Shown one piece after another: positions 32,301 to 42,853 of a stretch of 64,000 bases of DNA. Origin of the DNA: Enoplolaimus lenunculus (lineage: Eukaryota > Nematoda > Enoplea > Enoplida > Thoracostomopsidae). A program made the position numbers and the translations under genes. Location: positions 17,183 through 81,182 of the forward strand of contig JASANG010002815.1 of the NCBI GenBank assembly GCA_030248215.1. The letters are read 5' to 3'. The first letter of the stretch is position 1. Every line of letters starts with the position of its first letter. The notes under the pieces were generated by a model that was given only the letters and a program-made list of their open reading frames with translations, was not told the origin of the DNA and did no database searches.

Positions 32301-33525
32301 AGATTCGCCCTAATCTTTAACACCCAATTACCGTGCACCCCGGGAGCCTCAAAATTGTAATAATATTTCAATGTTAGCGTCCACAAAATTCCAAAATTTT
32401 CACACGGCCCTGATTATTAAAACGGCAACCGGGACGGCTTACTCAGCCAACCCAGCGTGCCGAGCCCAACGGCGCCCGGTCTGAACATGAAATTTGAAAG
32501 AACATCGGGCCGTTCTTCCCAAAACTCAGCAGTCCTATAAACAATAAACCACCACCCTACCCGACATCCTTCCAAGAAGTCCCAGTAAGCCTTTTCAATC
32601 ACAAGTTTTTAATACCACCCTCGCATGTCCTAAGCTTGAAAACGCAGCTACCTCCCAATTCTGAACCTACTATCCCCCTAGGCTGAGGCGAGGCGTTACT
32701 TAACTAAAAATTCAAAAATTTTGAAATTTCAAACTGCCGTTATAGACAGTCTTTTTCTTTGTCCCTTGCGGTGCACAACACACCCCACCCCTGTGATGAA
32801 TGCCATCCCTTCTTGTGCAAATAGCTCGCGGCTCCTTTTCCGAGCGCAGTTTCTGTTTTGAACTAGGCCGCTTGTATACTCTCATATAGTTGCATGGAAG
32901 TTTCAAGATATATGATCGGGACGTTACAGGCTGATGTTCTCATACCAGGGGACGCAAGTTCCCACCCGTTGGACTATTTTCCGTTGAGCCTATGATCGAA
33001 TTAAAATTTTGAGCTCATAGCGGTGCCGTACATAGCGCCCCTGGGGAAACATAAAGGGCCGAACTAAAAAGCCCACCCCCTCATGTATCTCAACTGCGAA
33101 GTTCCTGTACCAGTCCGCAATTTCCTGCACGTGTTATTGCACGCTTTTATGCAGTGCTTCCCTAACAGAGGGTGAAAGCCAACAGTTGGGCGTCAGTGTG
33201 AATATTTATGTAAACCAACGGTGCTCTAGGGTCATTCAAGACAATCTGGCGGATCCAGTGGCCACACCCTGACAATTCTGTCCGTGCGGCTCTGCACACC
33301 CCTTTCTCTACCCCGCAGAGCGTCAATGTACGGTGCCCATATTATCAGTACCCATACAGTGTGGTGCGAGTGCATATCTAGGCCACTACATGCAATCAAT
33401 TCTAGTCAGAATCCGGTGAGCATAGGGGCTGAACCCAACTTCTTCGGACAGAATTAAATCTAGATGAAACCAAGGCTCAGTTTGGCCTGCAACGTTCGGG
33501 CCGCAAAGTTGCTTCCATGTTCCAC
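32300..33525. other. Non-coding intronic stretch
   Basis: Nothing recognised; the GC content is somewhat higher than in flanking DNA. Confidence 0.4.
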
Positions 33526-35927
33526 TTAATAAACCAGAGCAGCGCTTCCTTCCTTGGCGTACACCCGGTTAGGGTAAGCCATCTTTTGGACGGGCTGACC
33601 AGCCCCGGCGTTGATGTCGTGCCATGTTCGTAGCTGCGTACCAGTTCCTACAGCGATCGCACTGCTTTCTGCGGTATTTGTATTGTCGGAGCGGCGATGA
33701 TAAAGCCGCTTGTTGCTAAGGTTCTGACGGGATGTTTGGGTTGGGTCGTCGTTGTTGTTGTTGTTGTCTTTCCTGTTGTTGTCGATCGTGTTGTTCCCGG
33801 CAATGCCTACTGTGTCTAGCAGCGTTTGATTTTGAAAATTCCCTTCCGCACGTTGGGCAGACGATACGATTTGGTATCGACGCAGTTGCTGTCGCATTAC
33901 ATGACTTTTCGTGGTTTTTAGATTCGCCTGTTGATTGAAGCTAGCACCGCACCGTCCGCTTTTGAAATTGAGCGTTGTCCACCCCCGCACGATGTTTTGC
34001 TCTACTATCTGGTGAATCGGTGAAACTTCCAATTCCGACCGTACGTCCCACATGTTCCTACGCTTCTGTTCCATTTGTCGCCAAGGAGGCATCGTTTTAT
34101 CGCTCCATACATACGGTAACACTTGTCAACCAATGATTGCATGCTTTTTAGTTCTGACATGTACCACGTTTTAACGTGACAGTCAAAAAGCATCGTGCTC
34201 TCGACACAAGCCTCAATCACCTTCGCTTGAGCGTTTTTTGGCAGGCGGCTGTTTTTCAGTCGTCGTTTCACCGCAAACCAACACCGCGAGCCACGTCAAA
34301 ATCTTTGTGACAAATATTCCTTGGCACCAAGCCAAACGCCCAGCAATCTAATCTTTTCACTGTCTGAAGAGCCAAACACTAAATGTTTCTCCTTTGCCTC
34401 ATTATTACGTTCTTCTCATGTTGTCATAGATTCCTTTATCGTCGTCACGCCATCTTCGATTTCCGCTTTAGTGCCCAATATTGTTGTGTCATCGGCAAAT
34501 AGTGAGTACGATATTCTCATAGTCTTTGTCTTTGAATCATGGCTATCCGGTTGGCGTTTTGGGGGCAAAGACGATCCCGTAATCCATCTCCACGGCATAC
34601 CTGCAACCCGACCGTTTCCACTTGCTTCCTCTGCGCGCTTTTGTTCACCTTGTCGCATTACCGCTTGATGAAACACGTTGAAAAGGATAAGAGAGGTTGG
34701 ACAACCTTCGCGCAATCAGCGACCAGGGAGCCACGCGTCGCTGACTTCAGCCCGGCCGCGCACTCTGTATTCCGTCGCTTCGTGCAAATCTTGCAGAACG
34801 AAAAAGGCCCGACCTTTCATGTCGTATCTTCGTAAAAGCACCCACAGTGCTGGCTTATTGACTAGAGGATATGCGTTTTGCAAGTCAAGAAGCCTAGCAT
34901 GCGATTCCTCGTCATCTTCCTCGTAGCCACTAGCCGCTGCAGTGACGCGCCGCCTTCTGTACAACTCCTCCTCTTGTATTCTGATGAAAACTTGCGTCGC
35001 GTCCGCAGTCGAACGGCCTCCCCTAAATCCTTGCTGACTTTCAACCAATAGACCCAAATCCTCTGCCCACACTCGCAAACGAGTGGCAAGAACCCTGGCT
35101 AGAATGCGGCTGACCATAGGAAGCAAGCATATACCACAATAATTGTTCATGTCGTTACGGCTACGTTTTTGAACAGAGGAACGACTAAACCCACTTTGAT
35201 GTTGGCTGGCCACCTATCTGCTCTGTTGCAAAACATAAATTGAACCATTGATACAACTCGCTGTTTCACTACGTCTGAAGCGTTCTTGATGTATATCATT
35301 CTCAGGCTGTCATGGCCCGGGGCCGACTCTTTCATTTTGTTCCATTCGCGCATCACCTCATTTTTATTCGGCACGGCATTTAGCTGTTCTGCCGCATCTC
35401 TCGCTCGCCGTTGTCGTCGCATGTCAGGAACGTTTTCCACCACCTTGACGATCTCGCTGGAAGGTAGTTCATAACGTTCTGCGGTGATTGCTTCGAAATG
35501 ACCCTTGAAGTCGTTTGCCGAGAAATGATCAACATCCATCGTTCTGCTGTTCTTGCTGCCCAGGCGACGTAGTATCTTGTACATCGATCCGGTGTCCCCC
35601 CCGTTCATAAGCCGCTTTGCATTCGTCAATGATTGATTCCCACCATTCGCATTCCCATTGCTTCAGTTGGTTTTTGTATAATCGTCGTGCTATCCGCAAA
35701 TTGTTTCTGGCCTCGTTCAGTTCGAAAACGTTTGGTTGCATTTGTTGTTGAAGTAGGTGTCGACGATCCAAACACTGTTGAACCGAAAGTTGCATTTGTT
35801 GGCACTCGGCGTCTCTTTCCATTAACCACGGAGCAGCTATAGTTTTTTCCGAAACGCCACAACCCACATATATAAAAGTAGCGATAATCAAGGCCAATAC
35901 ATATGCATACCTACACAAATACAGCAA
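33526..35927 (-). mobile_element. Second LINE, 5'-truncated and frameshifted
   Basis: Successive minus-strand frames form one decayed ORF2: a linker (35927-35529), the start of the RT domain (35629-35147), its middle (35213-34716), RT motifs B and C (34715-34416), and thumb plus C-terminal region (34271-33526). No endonuclease is seen, so the copy is truncated near 35930. It is unlike the Tx1-like LINE at 17-22 kb and closer in motif style to CR1/Jockey/RTE-type elements; the clade is not resolved. Confidence 0.75.
34416..35629 (-). pseudogene. Reverse-transcriptase core of the second LINE
   Basis: Visible motifs are WNKMKESAPGHDSLRM (entry to the RT fold), NNYCGICLLPMVSRILARV, ESQQGFRGGRSTADA and a motif A region with LLDLQNAYPLV. 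They continue with REGCPTSLILFNVFHQAVM (motif B) and LFADDTTIL (motif C, catalytic Asp pair retained). These occur in three frames joined by at least two shifts near 35150 and 34716, so no full enzyme can be made. Base composition is richer in GC than the neighbourhood. It lies in the long host intron, same strand as the host exons. Confidence 0.8.
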
Positions 35928-35929
35928 TA

Positions 35930-36297
35930 CTAAGGCAGTATCAATGGTAGATCCCAGTACAACCTAGAAATCGTTTCCTGAGGGCACGTAGCGTCTGATG
36001 TAATTGCTCTCTATTAAAAGCTCAACTTAAATCGTGCTAAGCATTTAAAGATGTGTTTAGGGAAAAACAGTGTCCCTGACAATATGTCATACCCAAGTGT
36101 TTCAGGTGGCGCGCTTTATGAATTCGTTATAAACCGTTTTAGTGCTAAGAAAATGAACAACAATATTTATCATATTGTGGACGATCACACAGAACTTCTG
36201 GCCGGCCGCAAGCTTATACCGTATGATCTATTTACTATAAGAAATATGTATTTCCGTTAGCTGTTTAACGAACATAGACGTATTAAAGTGTATTTAC
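35930..36297. other. Non-coding stretch
   Basis: No recognised feature between the truncated LINE and the Sushi exon. Confidence 0.4.
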
Positions 36298-36468
36298 TGA
36301 AGCAAAATGGTATTCTCTGAGTGAAAGTTCCATCTGCTTGACAAGTTGTTTTGTTACTACCAACCAAAACGTATCCCGGAAGGCAAGCAAAATCAACCGT
36401 TTTACCGGAAAAAATGTTAATTGGAGTGTCAGGATAACCATGAGCAATTCCAGAAACAACACATCCAC
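36298..36468 (-). CDS. Sushi/CCP exon (Sushi-1) of unit 1
   Basis: The exon encodes a 57-residue Sushi module: GCVVSGIAHGYPDT, FACLPGYVLVG, NKTTCQADG and RIPFC supply the four cysteines and the usual Gly/Tyr core. It is clearly similar to the Sushi-1 exons at 42854-43024 and 50344-50514 (for example LPGYxLVGxNKTTC). The acceptor is TTCATTTACAG and the donor TTCA|GTAAAT, both phase 1; the length (171 bp) is identical to its paralogues. The longest open frame over this stretch is a different one, so length-based gene finding would miss this exon. By order and similarity it is the first exon of unit 1; the next exon in the unit is about 22.6 kb downstream at 13657. Confidence 0.82.
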
Positions 36469-37310
36469 CTGTAAATGAAGATATAAAAATGTTTTATTAT
36501 TATTATTACAAGCCATTGAGTTGTCTGCTAACCATTTAAATGGAAAACTAGACGAAGCACATGACAGCAGTTTCAATATATACATCTTTCAATTTACAAC
36601 TTTAACACTCTGTCATGTCTAAAAAACTTCTTTTGGTATCTTTAGTTGAAGCTGCCTGGTTCATGAAGTTAGATGTACAGTTAACAATTACAGGCTTTGT
36701 GTTTATTAAACCTGCCATGTATGTTTTCAATGGTATGGTCATGTACAGAAAAGGCCCGTCCCAAGAACCAAAGATATTACCCACAAAATTAGCATTTTGG
36801 AAAATTGGAATGTTACCCGGGAAATTGGCATTTTAGAAATCTGGATATTACCCGGAAAACTAAAATTTTCGGAAATTCAAAGACACTACCCTGGATGTGG
36901 GAATTTTGTGAAGCTGGAATTTTACCGGGAAATTGGGATTTTGGGTGCAATCTTTTTCGTTCGGGATTTTGGGAAATTGGGATATTCTCTAAAAATACGG
37001 GTTGTGGGAAATTCGAAATTCGAAGTTTACCGGTAAATTGCGGATTTAGGAGGACTTTTTTGCTCAAGATTTTCTGCAATTGTAATATTACCCATAAATG
37101 GGAATATTGGGAAATTGGGATATTATTCGACAAGTTTGGTATTTGGGAAGGATCAGATTCTTCCTGGAATTTGCATTGCCCGAGAAATTGGCGTTTGGCC
37201 CGAAAACTGTTATTTTAGAAGAATCGGAATCTACCTGGAACTTGCGATTTTTGGCGCCTGAATTTGCGGTTTTTGGCGCAACATTTTTCGCTCGGATTCT
37301 TCAAAAATTA

Positions 37311-37743
37311 TGGGTCATCCACGCAATAGTGCGTATTATGAGGAAATTTTCAGAGTCCAACGACAACGCACACATCCTGTTTACAGGGTCTCCAATGTCG
37401 CTACACACACAGAACACAGTGCATATTGTCCTTACTCTGTAACGAGACAGTGTTCGAAGGAACTATTGTTGTACATTTGTTTTAGCAGAAGTTATGCACA
37501 AAAAATTAAATTTTTTCGTAGAAACGACGCTGTAGCCAGAGTCTGCGTTTTGTGAGTAGTCCCTACCGAGGGACTCTGTTTTGTCGCTACTCCCTTGGAA
37601 CACTGTCAGGACAAATTTGACCCTCTAAGAACAAGGCGTGCGGGGTCATCAACCCGTCGTTATAGCATCGATTTTGACACTGGTCCTAGGGGGCGGGTGG
37701 ACAATTTTTACAACTATGCGCGCATTATTACGTGGATGATCCA
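37311..37743. mobile_element. Harbinger-like MITE, family 1, inside the GAAATTGG array
   Basis: The ends are TGGGTCATCCACGCAATAGT and a complement ending ATTACGTGGATGATCCA. TTA flanks lie at 37308-37310 and 37744-37746. 433 bp; interior with AGTCCCTACCGAGGGACT-like near palindromes. Confidence 0.82.
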
Positions 37744-38169
37744 TTAGGATTTTAAAAAAAGTAGAATATTACCAGGGAAACCGGGACATTGTGGAATTGG
37801 GTTATTACCCGGAAAATTTTGATTTTGGGAGTTCGGATACTATCCGTGAATTTGGACTTTTTTCAAAATAAAATTTTGGATTGAGGTTTCCGTCAAAAAA
37901 TTAGGTTACCTTTTTGAAACAAAATTCTGGAAACGTCCTGGTAAGAATGCACTCTTAATGAATATCACAATTATGACTGAGCTGGTTGAAAATTTGTTAG
38001 ATAGCCAACAACAATGTTTAATACAATTTCAACATATGTGTAATTGCCTAGTGTAAGCATGGGAGAGACAATTCTATGAAAACAAAAAGCAACTTCCTGT
38101 AATAAAATGTTCCATCCTCATACTAGGTTTCAGTGGAGTTGCCGCCAGGCTAGACCTTTGTCTAAAGCT

Positions 38170-38290
38170 TAGTCTCAAACTTAAGCCTAAGCCTGAGTGT
38201 AAACCTAAACTTATAAATAGCCTAAGCTTAAGACTGAGAGTAAGCCTAAGCCGGACCCCGAATCTAAGCCTTAGCGCAAGCCGATTCTGA
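38170..38290. repeat. Degenerate TTAGGC-type hexamer cluster
   Basis: Repeated TAAGCC and AAACCT words (complement TTAGGC). Comparable clusters lie at 22430-22520, 46210-46325, 52780-52850, 59430-59480, 59715-59815 and 62938-63022. Confidence 0.7.
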
Positions 38291-38751
38291 TTTTCCCAAG
38301 ATTTTTAGATTTCACAAGGAAAATTAAGATACTACCTGTGATATTGTTATTTGGAGAAATTGGCATATTACTCGGGATATTGCTCTTGGTAAATTAGGAT
38401 TTTGGAAAATTGGAATACTTTCTGGGAAATTGGGATTGAAACCTGGATATTGCCCGAGAAATTGGCGTTCTATCCGAAAATTGCGATTTTGGATGAAACT
38501 TTTTTCGCTCGGCATTTTGGGAAATTAATATTTTGAGAAAGTACAAAATTAACCACAAAATTATGATTTTGAAAAATTCGGATATTATTCGTGAAATTGG
38601 AACTTTGGCTAAATAAACTTTTGGGAACTCATCATTTAACGTTGCTCCATATGTTTAAAATGACATATTGAGTTTTTCCGTTAAAAAAATTAGGTTACAC
38701 TTTCGAAACAAAATCCATAAAGCACAACAGTATGTTAATCTAATCATTCAC

Positions 38752-38925
38752 CTTCACATGTTGGTGTACTACTATCTAACCGACCGTTGTCCAAGCACGT
38801 CAATATTTGGTCACCAATTAAGGTGTACCCGGCAACACATAAAAATTCAACCGCTTCACCAGCCAAAATATAATCGGAAGTATTGTGAAATCCATTGATA
38901 ATTGCAGGAACTTTGCAGAACTTTA
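38752..38925 (-). CDS. Sushi/CCP exon (Sushi-2), unit 2
   Basis: A 58-residue Sushi module with four cysteines in KFCKVPAII, EFLCVAGYTLIG, ILTCLDNG and TPTCEG. The acceptor is GCATGTTTTAG and the donor GAAG|GTGAAT, phase 1 on both sides; 174 bp, the same length as the unit 1 and unit 3 counterparts. The protein sequence is identical to that of 46791-46964, with one silent difference that I see. Confidence 0.86.
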
Positions 38926-39002
38926 CTAAAACATGCATCGAGAAACTAAAGTGTTTTTATAAAAACAAGCACAAAATGTAACGTAGCTAACATACACCCT
39001 AA

Positions 39003-39954
39003 TGGATCATTCGCGATATAATGTCTGCGTAGATGTAAAAAATGTTCCGTCTCTTCAATTTGACTGGGCCATAAACAGCACTGTAAACTTAAAATTTGGT
39101 TAGCGAAAAAACAGTGCTTCATCAGTATACATAGCCCTAGTCCTTTTGAGATACTGATGGTTACGGCTTCTAGACAAGAATGTTCAAAATTTAACAACAC
39201 AAACTAGTTTTACCATTGCTTGATGAAGCACATTGACAGATAGGTCTTCTTTGAGGCATGCCTGCGAAAGAAAAATTACAGTTCGGCATATAATTTCGTT
39301 GAAATTCGACTACTACACCAAATTGGTCACATTGCGGCCCAGTAAATTTTGAAAAAATTCTATATCCATGTACAGCCAGCTGCGCAGTATCACTCTTGAG
39401 GGCTGTCCTGCAGGAACGCAAGAAGTCGATTGGAGTAAAAGTAGAGTAGAATTCTTCTATTTGCATAGAACAAACACCAGACTTATTATTATGACATGCA
39501 GTAGAACACGCTTCACCAGCATTTCCCACAATCAAATCATATGTCACCAATTCACCTTTAAATAAGAAAAGTTTACAGGTTAAGCGGTCATTTGAGGCAA
39601 TGAAACGTATTATTTAATTTTATTTATTATATGGCTGTGTGAGCTTGTTCGACTAAATTATCACTTTGCTCGTGGTTATTTCAATTCTATTAATTGTCCC
39701 GACACTGTCCGAAGGGAGTCGGAACAAAAGGTAAAAAAATTAAGCAAAATAAATACTTGTATATATGTGTTTGTGTTGTTGTTATGTATGTTTCCGATGC
39801 TATATGAACATAGTGTAATATGTCTTTACGTCCTCGTTAGGGATTACAGGACTTTATAGTGGTGTCGTAAATGAGTGTGTTAAAACGACGTCGGGCCTTA
39901 CTCAGAGACAGACATTTTTTGCAGTAGCGCGTGCAGTATAACGTCGACGTTCCA
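39003..39954. mobile_element. Harbinger-like family 1 ends bracketing host exon B, unit 2
   Basis: The left end TGGATCATTCGCGATATAAT continues like the 7899 copy (GTCTGCGTAGATGTAAAAAA). The right end is the complement form ending GTATAACGTCGACGTTCCA. Flanks are TAA at 39000-39002 and 39955-39957. The 952-bp span contains the complete module B exon (39214-39555). Either one element carries the exon or two decayed copies flank it. The same layout recurs in copy 2 at about 47042-47991. Confidence 0.55.
39214..39555 (-). CDS. Cys-rich module B exon (MGAT5 C-terminal-like), unit 2
   Basis: A 114-residue, 8-cysteine module: GNAGEACSTAC (C-x3-C), SGVC, RSCRTAL, PQCDQF, PNCNFSF and the closing ICQC. 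It is about 60 percent identical by eye to the unit 1 module. The acceptor is TTTAAAG and the donor AATG|GTAAAA, both phase 1; 342 bp, symmetric. It differs from the unit 3 copy by one residue that I can see (NNK versus NNN). The whole exon lies between transposon-type ends at 39003 and 39954. It belongs to an extracellular modular protein of unknown function. Confidence 0.85.
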
Positions 39955-39976
39955 TAACATTCATAATACAATTTAC

Positions 39977-40312
39977 CTGATTTCCATTTGCATCCACATA
40001 CACGTCGCGATGTTAAATCAAGCGGTACCGCAGAACAGCTAAGATCGTTTGTATGTAACTGGTACGCGTACATCCGGTTATGAACGTTACAAAATGCGAT
40101 CTCGTGCGGTGGTCGAAACTCGTAAGCATTCATATCCGGTGGAAAAAAGGTCATCGGTGAAAATGCATTATCGCATGCATTACGAATTGTTTCATTCTGC
40201 TGCTCTATTGTCATACCTTCCATGTAAGTGTGAAAATTGCAAAACATACCGCGATATGAACAGACCTCGTTGCATGTTGATTGGGAAACTTTTCCAGCAA
40301 TAATCTTGGTCT
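39977..40312 (-). CDS. Cys-rich module A exon (MGAT5 C-terminal-like), unit 2
   Basis: A 112-residue, 8-cysteine module: KIIAGKVSQSTCNEVC, GMFCNF, RNACDNAF, IAFCNVH, LSCSAV and SRRVCGC. The acceptor is CCATTTTAG and the donor TCAG|GTAAAT, phase 1 on both sides; 336 bp, equal to its paralogues. Reading past the donor gives a longer open frame, but that extension enters the MITE end at 39954 and is not conserved in unit 1, so I end the exon at the donor. The Sushi-1 exon is 2.5 kb upstream. Confidence 0.85.
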
Positions 40313-40399
40313 CTAAAATGGCACAGTCGGCAAGTCAGGATTGCTGGTAAAACGTAAAACCGCTACAGGTGAATCATGGTTTGATAATTTGTTACTATT

Positions 40400-40640
40400 A
40401 CCGTATTGGGTAACATTTTGTCTGCTTAAACCACATCTGATATTCCAAAAGTCGTGGTTGTCTACGACTATCGTCATGGCTATGTAACTTTTTGTTCATC
40501 AATATCATATGATATTCCACATATTATCTGCAATGCAAATGCTGCATGACATGTTTCCAGTTCTCTGCACACCTGAAGTCTCATAACGAAATTGTCCTGT
40601 TGAATGTCATATGATACTAAAATTTGAAATTTGATTTTGG
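40400..40640. repeat. Fragment of Harbinger-like family 2
   Basis: ATATCATATGATATTCCACATATTATCTGC-type sequence and GTCCTGTTGAATGTCATATGATAC match the interior of 27530-28148. No termini are visible. The fragment is repeated in copy 2 at about 48440-48680. Confidence 0.6.
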
Positions 40641-41130
40641 TGTTTTCATGAGAAAAGAATCATCGCCAGCAGCGCTGTTTATGTTAGCTTTAATATAATT
40701 ATTAACAATAGCAGTTCCAGACTCTAAAAATCATTCCAACTCTCCAGATCCCCGCCAGTGTAACACTTTGCACCGGAATTTAATCCAAGACAATAATGAT
40801 GCTGCTGCAGCTTTTTCGCTCGCATGGTTTGCTTCAATGTTTCAGTCTGTTATGACTGTAAAATTCTAAGATATGGTTTTCGAACATATATTTTCGCAAA
40901 TTGACTTCTCGTAAGACATTTCGAGTTGAGATTGAACACACTTGATAAAAAAATCAGAAATTATTCAGTTTTGATAAGTCTGTTCAAAAATTTAGGGCAG
41001 TTTGCATAATTTGAACTGTCGAAGTCTGACTTCATTCACCAGAACATTGAAGACAAACAGCTTTTTTGTCCGGAGAACTGAAACCAAAAAGCTTCAGTTG
41101 CCAGTACACTGAAACAGCTTCAGTAACCAA

Positions 41131-41488
41131 CAGAGTGTAACCGGAATTCCAGTTTACCGGAACCGAAACTTGAAAAAATTACCGGAAACGGAACCGGAAG
41201 ATGAAAACTTCATGTCACCTAAAATTCATTTTGATTCTCTTTTCTGCAATATTATTGGTGAAATAACCCTTGTTGGAGAGAGGTATTCACTTTTTCTTTA
41301 GATTTTCATAATGCACAGGAACACAATCTGCCTTCGATGGTTTTTTCGACGATTGTCAAGGTTTATATACTATACAAATAAAATCTGTTTAATTTTTATC
41401 GTCATTTTTAATAAATAATTTCCACCCACCATAATTTAATACCAAAAAGGTCAAAAAATGCCGGAACCAGAATTCCGGTTGCACCCTG
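41131..41488. mobile_element. hAT-like MITE 1, in copy 1
   Basis: The ends are CAGAGTGTAACCGGAATTCC and a complement ending AATTCCGGTTGCACCCTG. The 8-bp flanks are GTAACCAA (41123-41130) and GTAGCCAA (41489-41496), a 7-of-8 match. CAGxG ends and an 8-bp TSD are hAT features. 358 bp, non-coding. It is also present in copy 2 (49169-49526), so it is older than the duplication. Confidence 0.75.
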
Positions 41489-41589
41489 GTAGCCAAGACA
41501 ATGAAGATCTGTACACAATAACATTCCGTATATATTCGAGATGTTGAAGCTTTTTGGCTGGACTACCCTTCAAAAGTTACATGGTGAAC

Positions 41590-41780
41590 ACATGTTATTG
41601 TAGAAGTTGCGTTAACCCTTTCTCACATGAATATTTTTTATTTCCCATGAGACATACTTTTATGCTAGAATTCGAACTCCAGTAACTGCAGTGGATGGCG
41701 TATACCATCACCACTCAGCAATAGGAGCTTGACGCTCGAGCCCGACGGGGCTCTCCCGGCTTGTGGTGATTTAGTACTAT
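41590..41780 (-). repeat. tRNA-derived SINE-like repeat
   Basis: Read on the minus strand, an A-box-like TTGCTGAGTGGT is followed about 40 bp later by a B-box-like GAGTTCGAATTC. A body segment then contains TTCATGTGAGAAAGGGTTAACG. The same order recurs at 56985-57105 on the plus strand. The copy is duplicated at about 49630-49820. Confidence 0.6.
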
Positions 41781-42357
41781 GTATACGTGTTGCAATTGTT
41801 AAACACGGTGCGATATATTACTTAACGTTTATACACTGCATTGAGTTACCTATAGGCAACTGAATGTGAGAAGGGGTTAAAACACCAGTTGGTAACTCAG
41901 AAATAACCAAATATGACTAATTCGTTTTCCGAGTTGATTATGTAACTCATCGAAATTTACCGTGTACACAGATGTGTTTGTGAAGTGCGTCGCTATAAAT
42001 CATTTAGCAAAATAAATTGTTCGAACGAACATAGTAAATACAGCGCATGTGAATGAAAAATTTTTGATTCAGAAAGTGCAAACCAAAGTACAAGGCCGTG
42101 GCAGCGACCCCCATACCCCCATTTGAAGGACCCCACCCTAATAGAGCCCCCACCCTAACCGGTTGAAACAAAACCCGTCGAAGATTTTAAATGCCTCTGG
42201 CTTCTCGCTCGCTTAGCTCTCGAGTTTGCGGGCTCGACCCTGAAGTATGGGGGAGTCTCCACTACTGTCTATTCCGGCACTGACCAAAGATCAACTGAAC
42301 AGCTTTACACATAAAATAAACTTTCAGCAAAAGCGTCACCGATTATTGAGTAGTTAA

Positions 42358-42777
42358 CAGGGTTCAACCGGAATTCCTGTTCCGGCCGGGATTCTTGCAA
42401 CACTTCGATTCCTGTTCCGGCTCCTGTTCCTGCATTCAACCATGCAGGAACCAGAATTTTTACGGTATTGTGCCAATAATTAAATATTGGGAACGTTGTC
42501 TTTGAGAAATTTTTTTTATGTCAAAATTAATGTTTTTGTACCCAGTTCAATTCTATTGCTAAATTATTCCTGATGTGTTTTCGTTAAGCTTAATGATTAA
42601 ATAGCTGAAAATTCCCTTAAGCCACCTTTTGGCAAGGTTTCTGAAAAGCCCGACAGTAATTCGGTGATGAAAATTATTTCAAATTTCGGTTCCTATTCCT
42701 GTTCCGGTTACTGCATAAAAATTCAATTCCTGTTCTTGTTCCTGTTGCGGCAGAATTTAGTTCCTTTTGGAAACCTG
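42358..42777. mobile_element. hAT-like MITE 2, complete, in copy 1
   Basis: The left end is CAGGGTTCAACCGGAATTCC and the right end the complement form ending TTTTGGAAACCTG. A perfect 8-bp TSD GTAGTTAA lies at 42350-42357 and 42778-42785. 420 bp, rich in CCGGAA and TTCCTG words, no coding. In copy 2 only the right half and its TSD survive (about 50068-50278). Confidence 0.88.
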
Positions 42778-42853
42778 GTAGTTAATGATACAAAGTATTA
42801 GCAGACAGCACAATTTCAAACGTTTACAAAATAAATGCCGTTAGTTGGTTTAC

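Larger units (their letters stand above)
36781..38640. repeat. Degenerate GAAATTGG-type repeat array
   Basis: Short repeats of the type TTTTGGGAAATTGGGATATTACCC recur, poorly phased, at about 36790-37310, 37747-37900 and 38310-38620. They are interrupted by a MITE at 37311-37743. The last block lies inside the segmental duplication and is repeated at 46350-46660. Spurious open frames on both strands come from this array. Confidence 0.75.

Noticed and set aside
34678-35089. Plus-strand and alternate-frame ORFs over the second LINE
   Set aside because: Antisense or frame shadows of the reverse-transcriptase fragments.
36602-36784. Minus-strand ORF with SWDGPFLYMTIPLKTYM, considered as a terminal host exon between units 2 and 1
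   Set aside because: No acceptor AG lies close upstream, it borders the GAAATTGG array and there is no paralogue near the other units.
39837-39976. C-terminal extension of the module A ORF (YYECYGTSTLYC and on)
   Set aside because: It reads past the TCAG|GTAAAT donor into a MITE end and is absent from unit 1.
42090-42250. Possible second tRNA-like sequence (GCTTAGCTCTCGAG and CGGGCTCGACCCTG words)
   Set aside because: I could not place the A and B boxes at tRNA spacing or form an acceptor stem.
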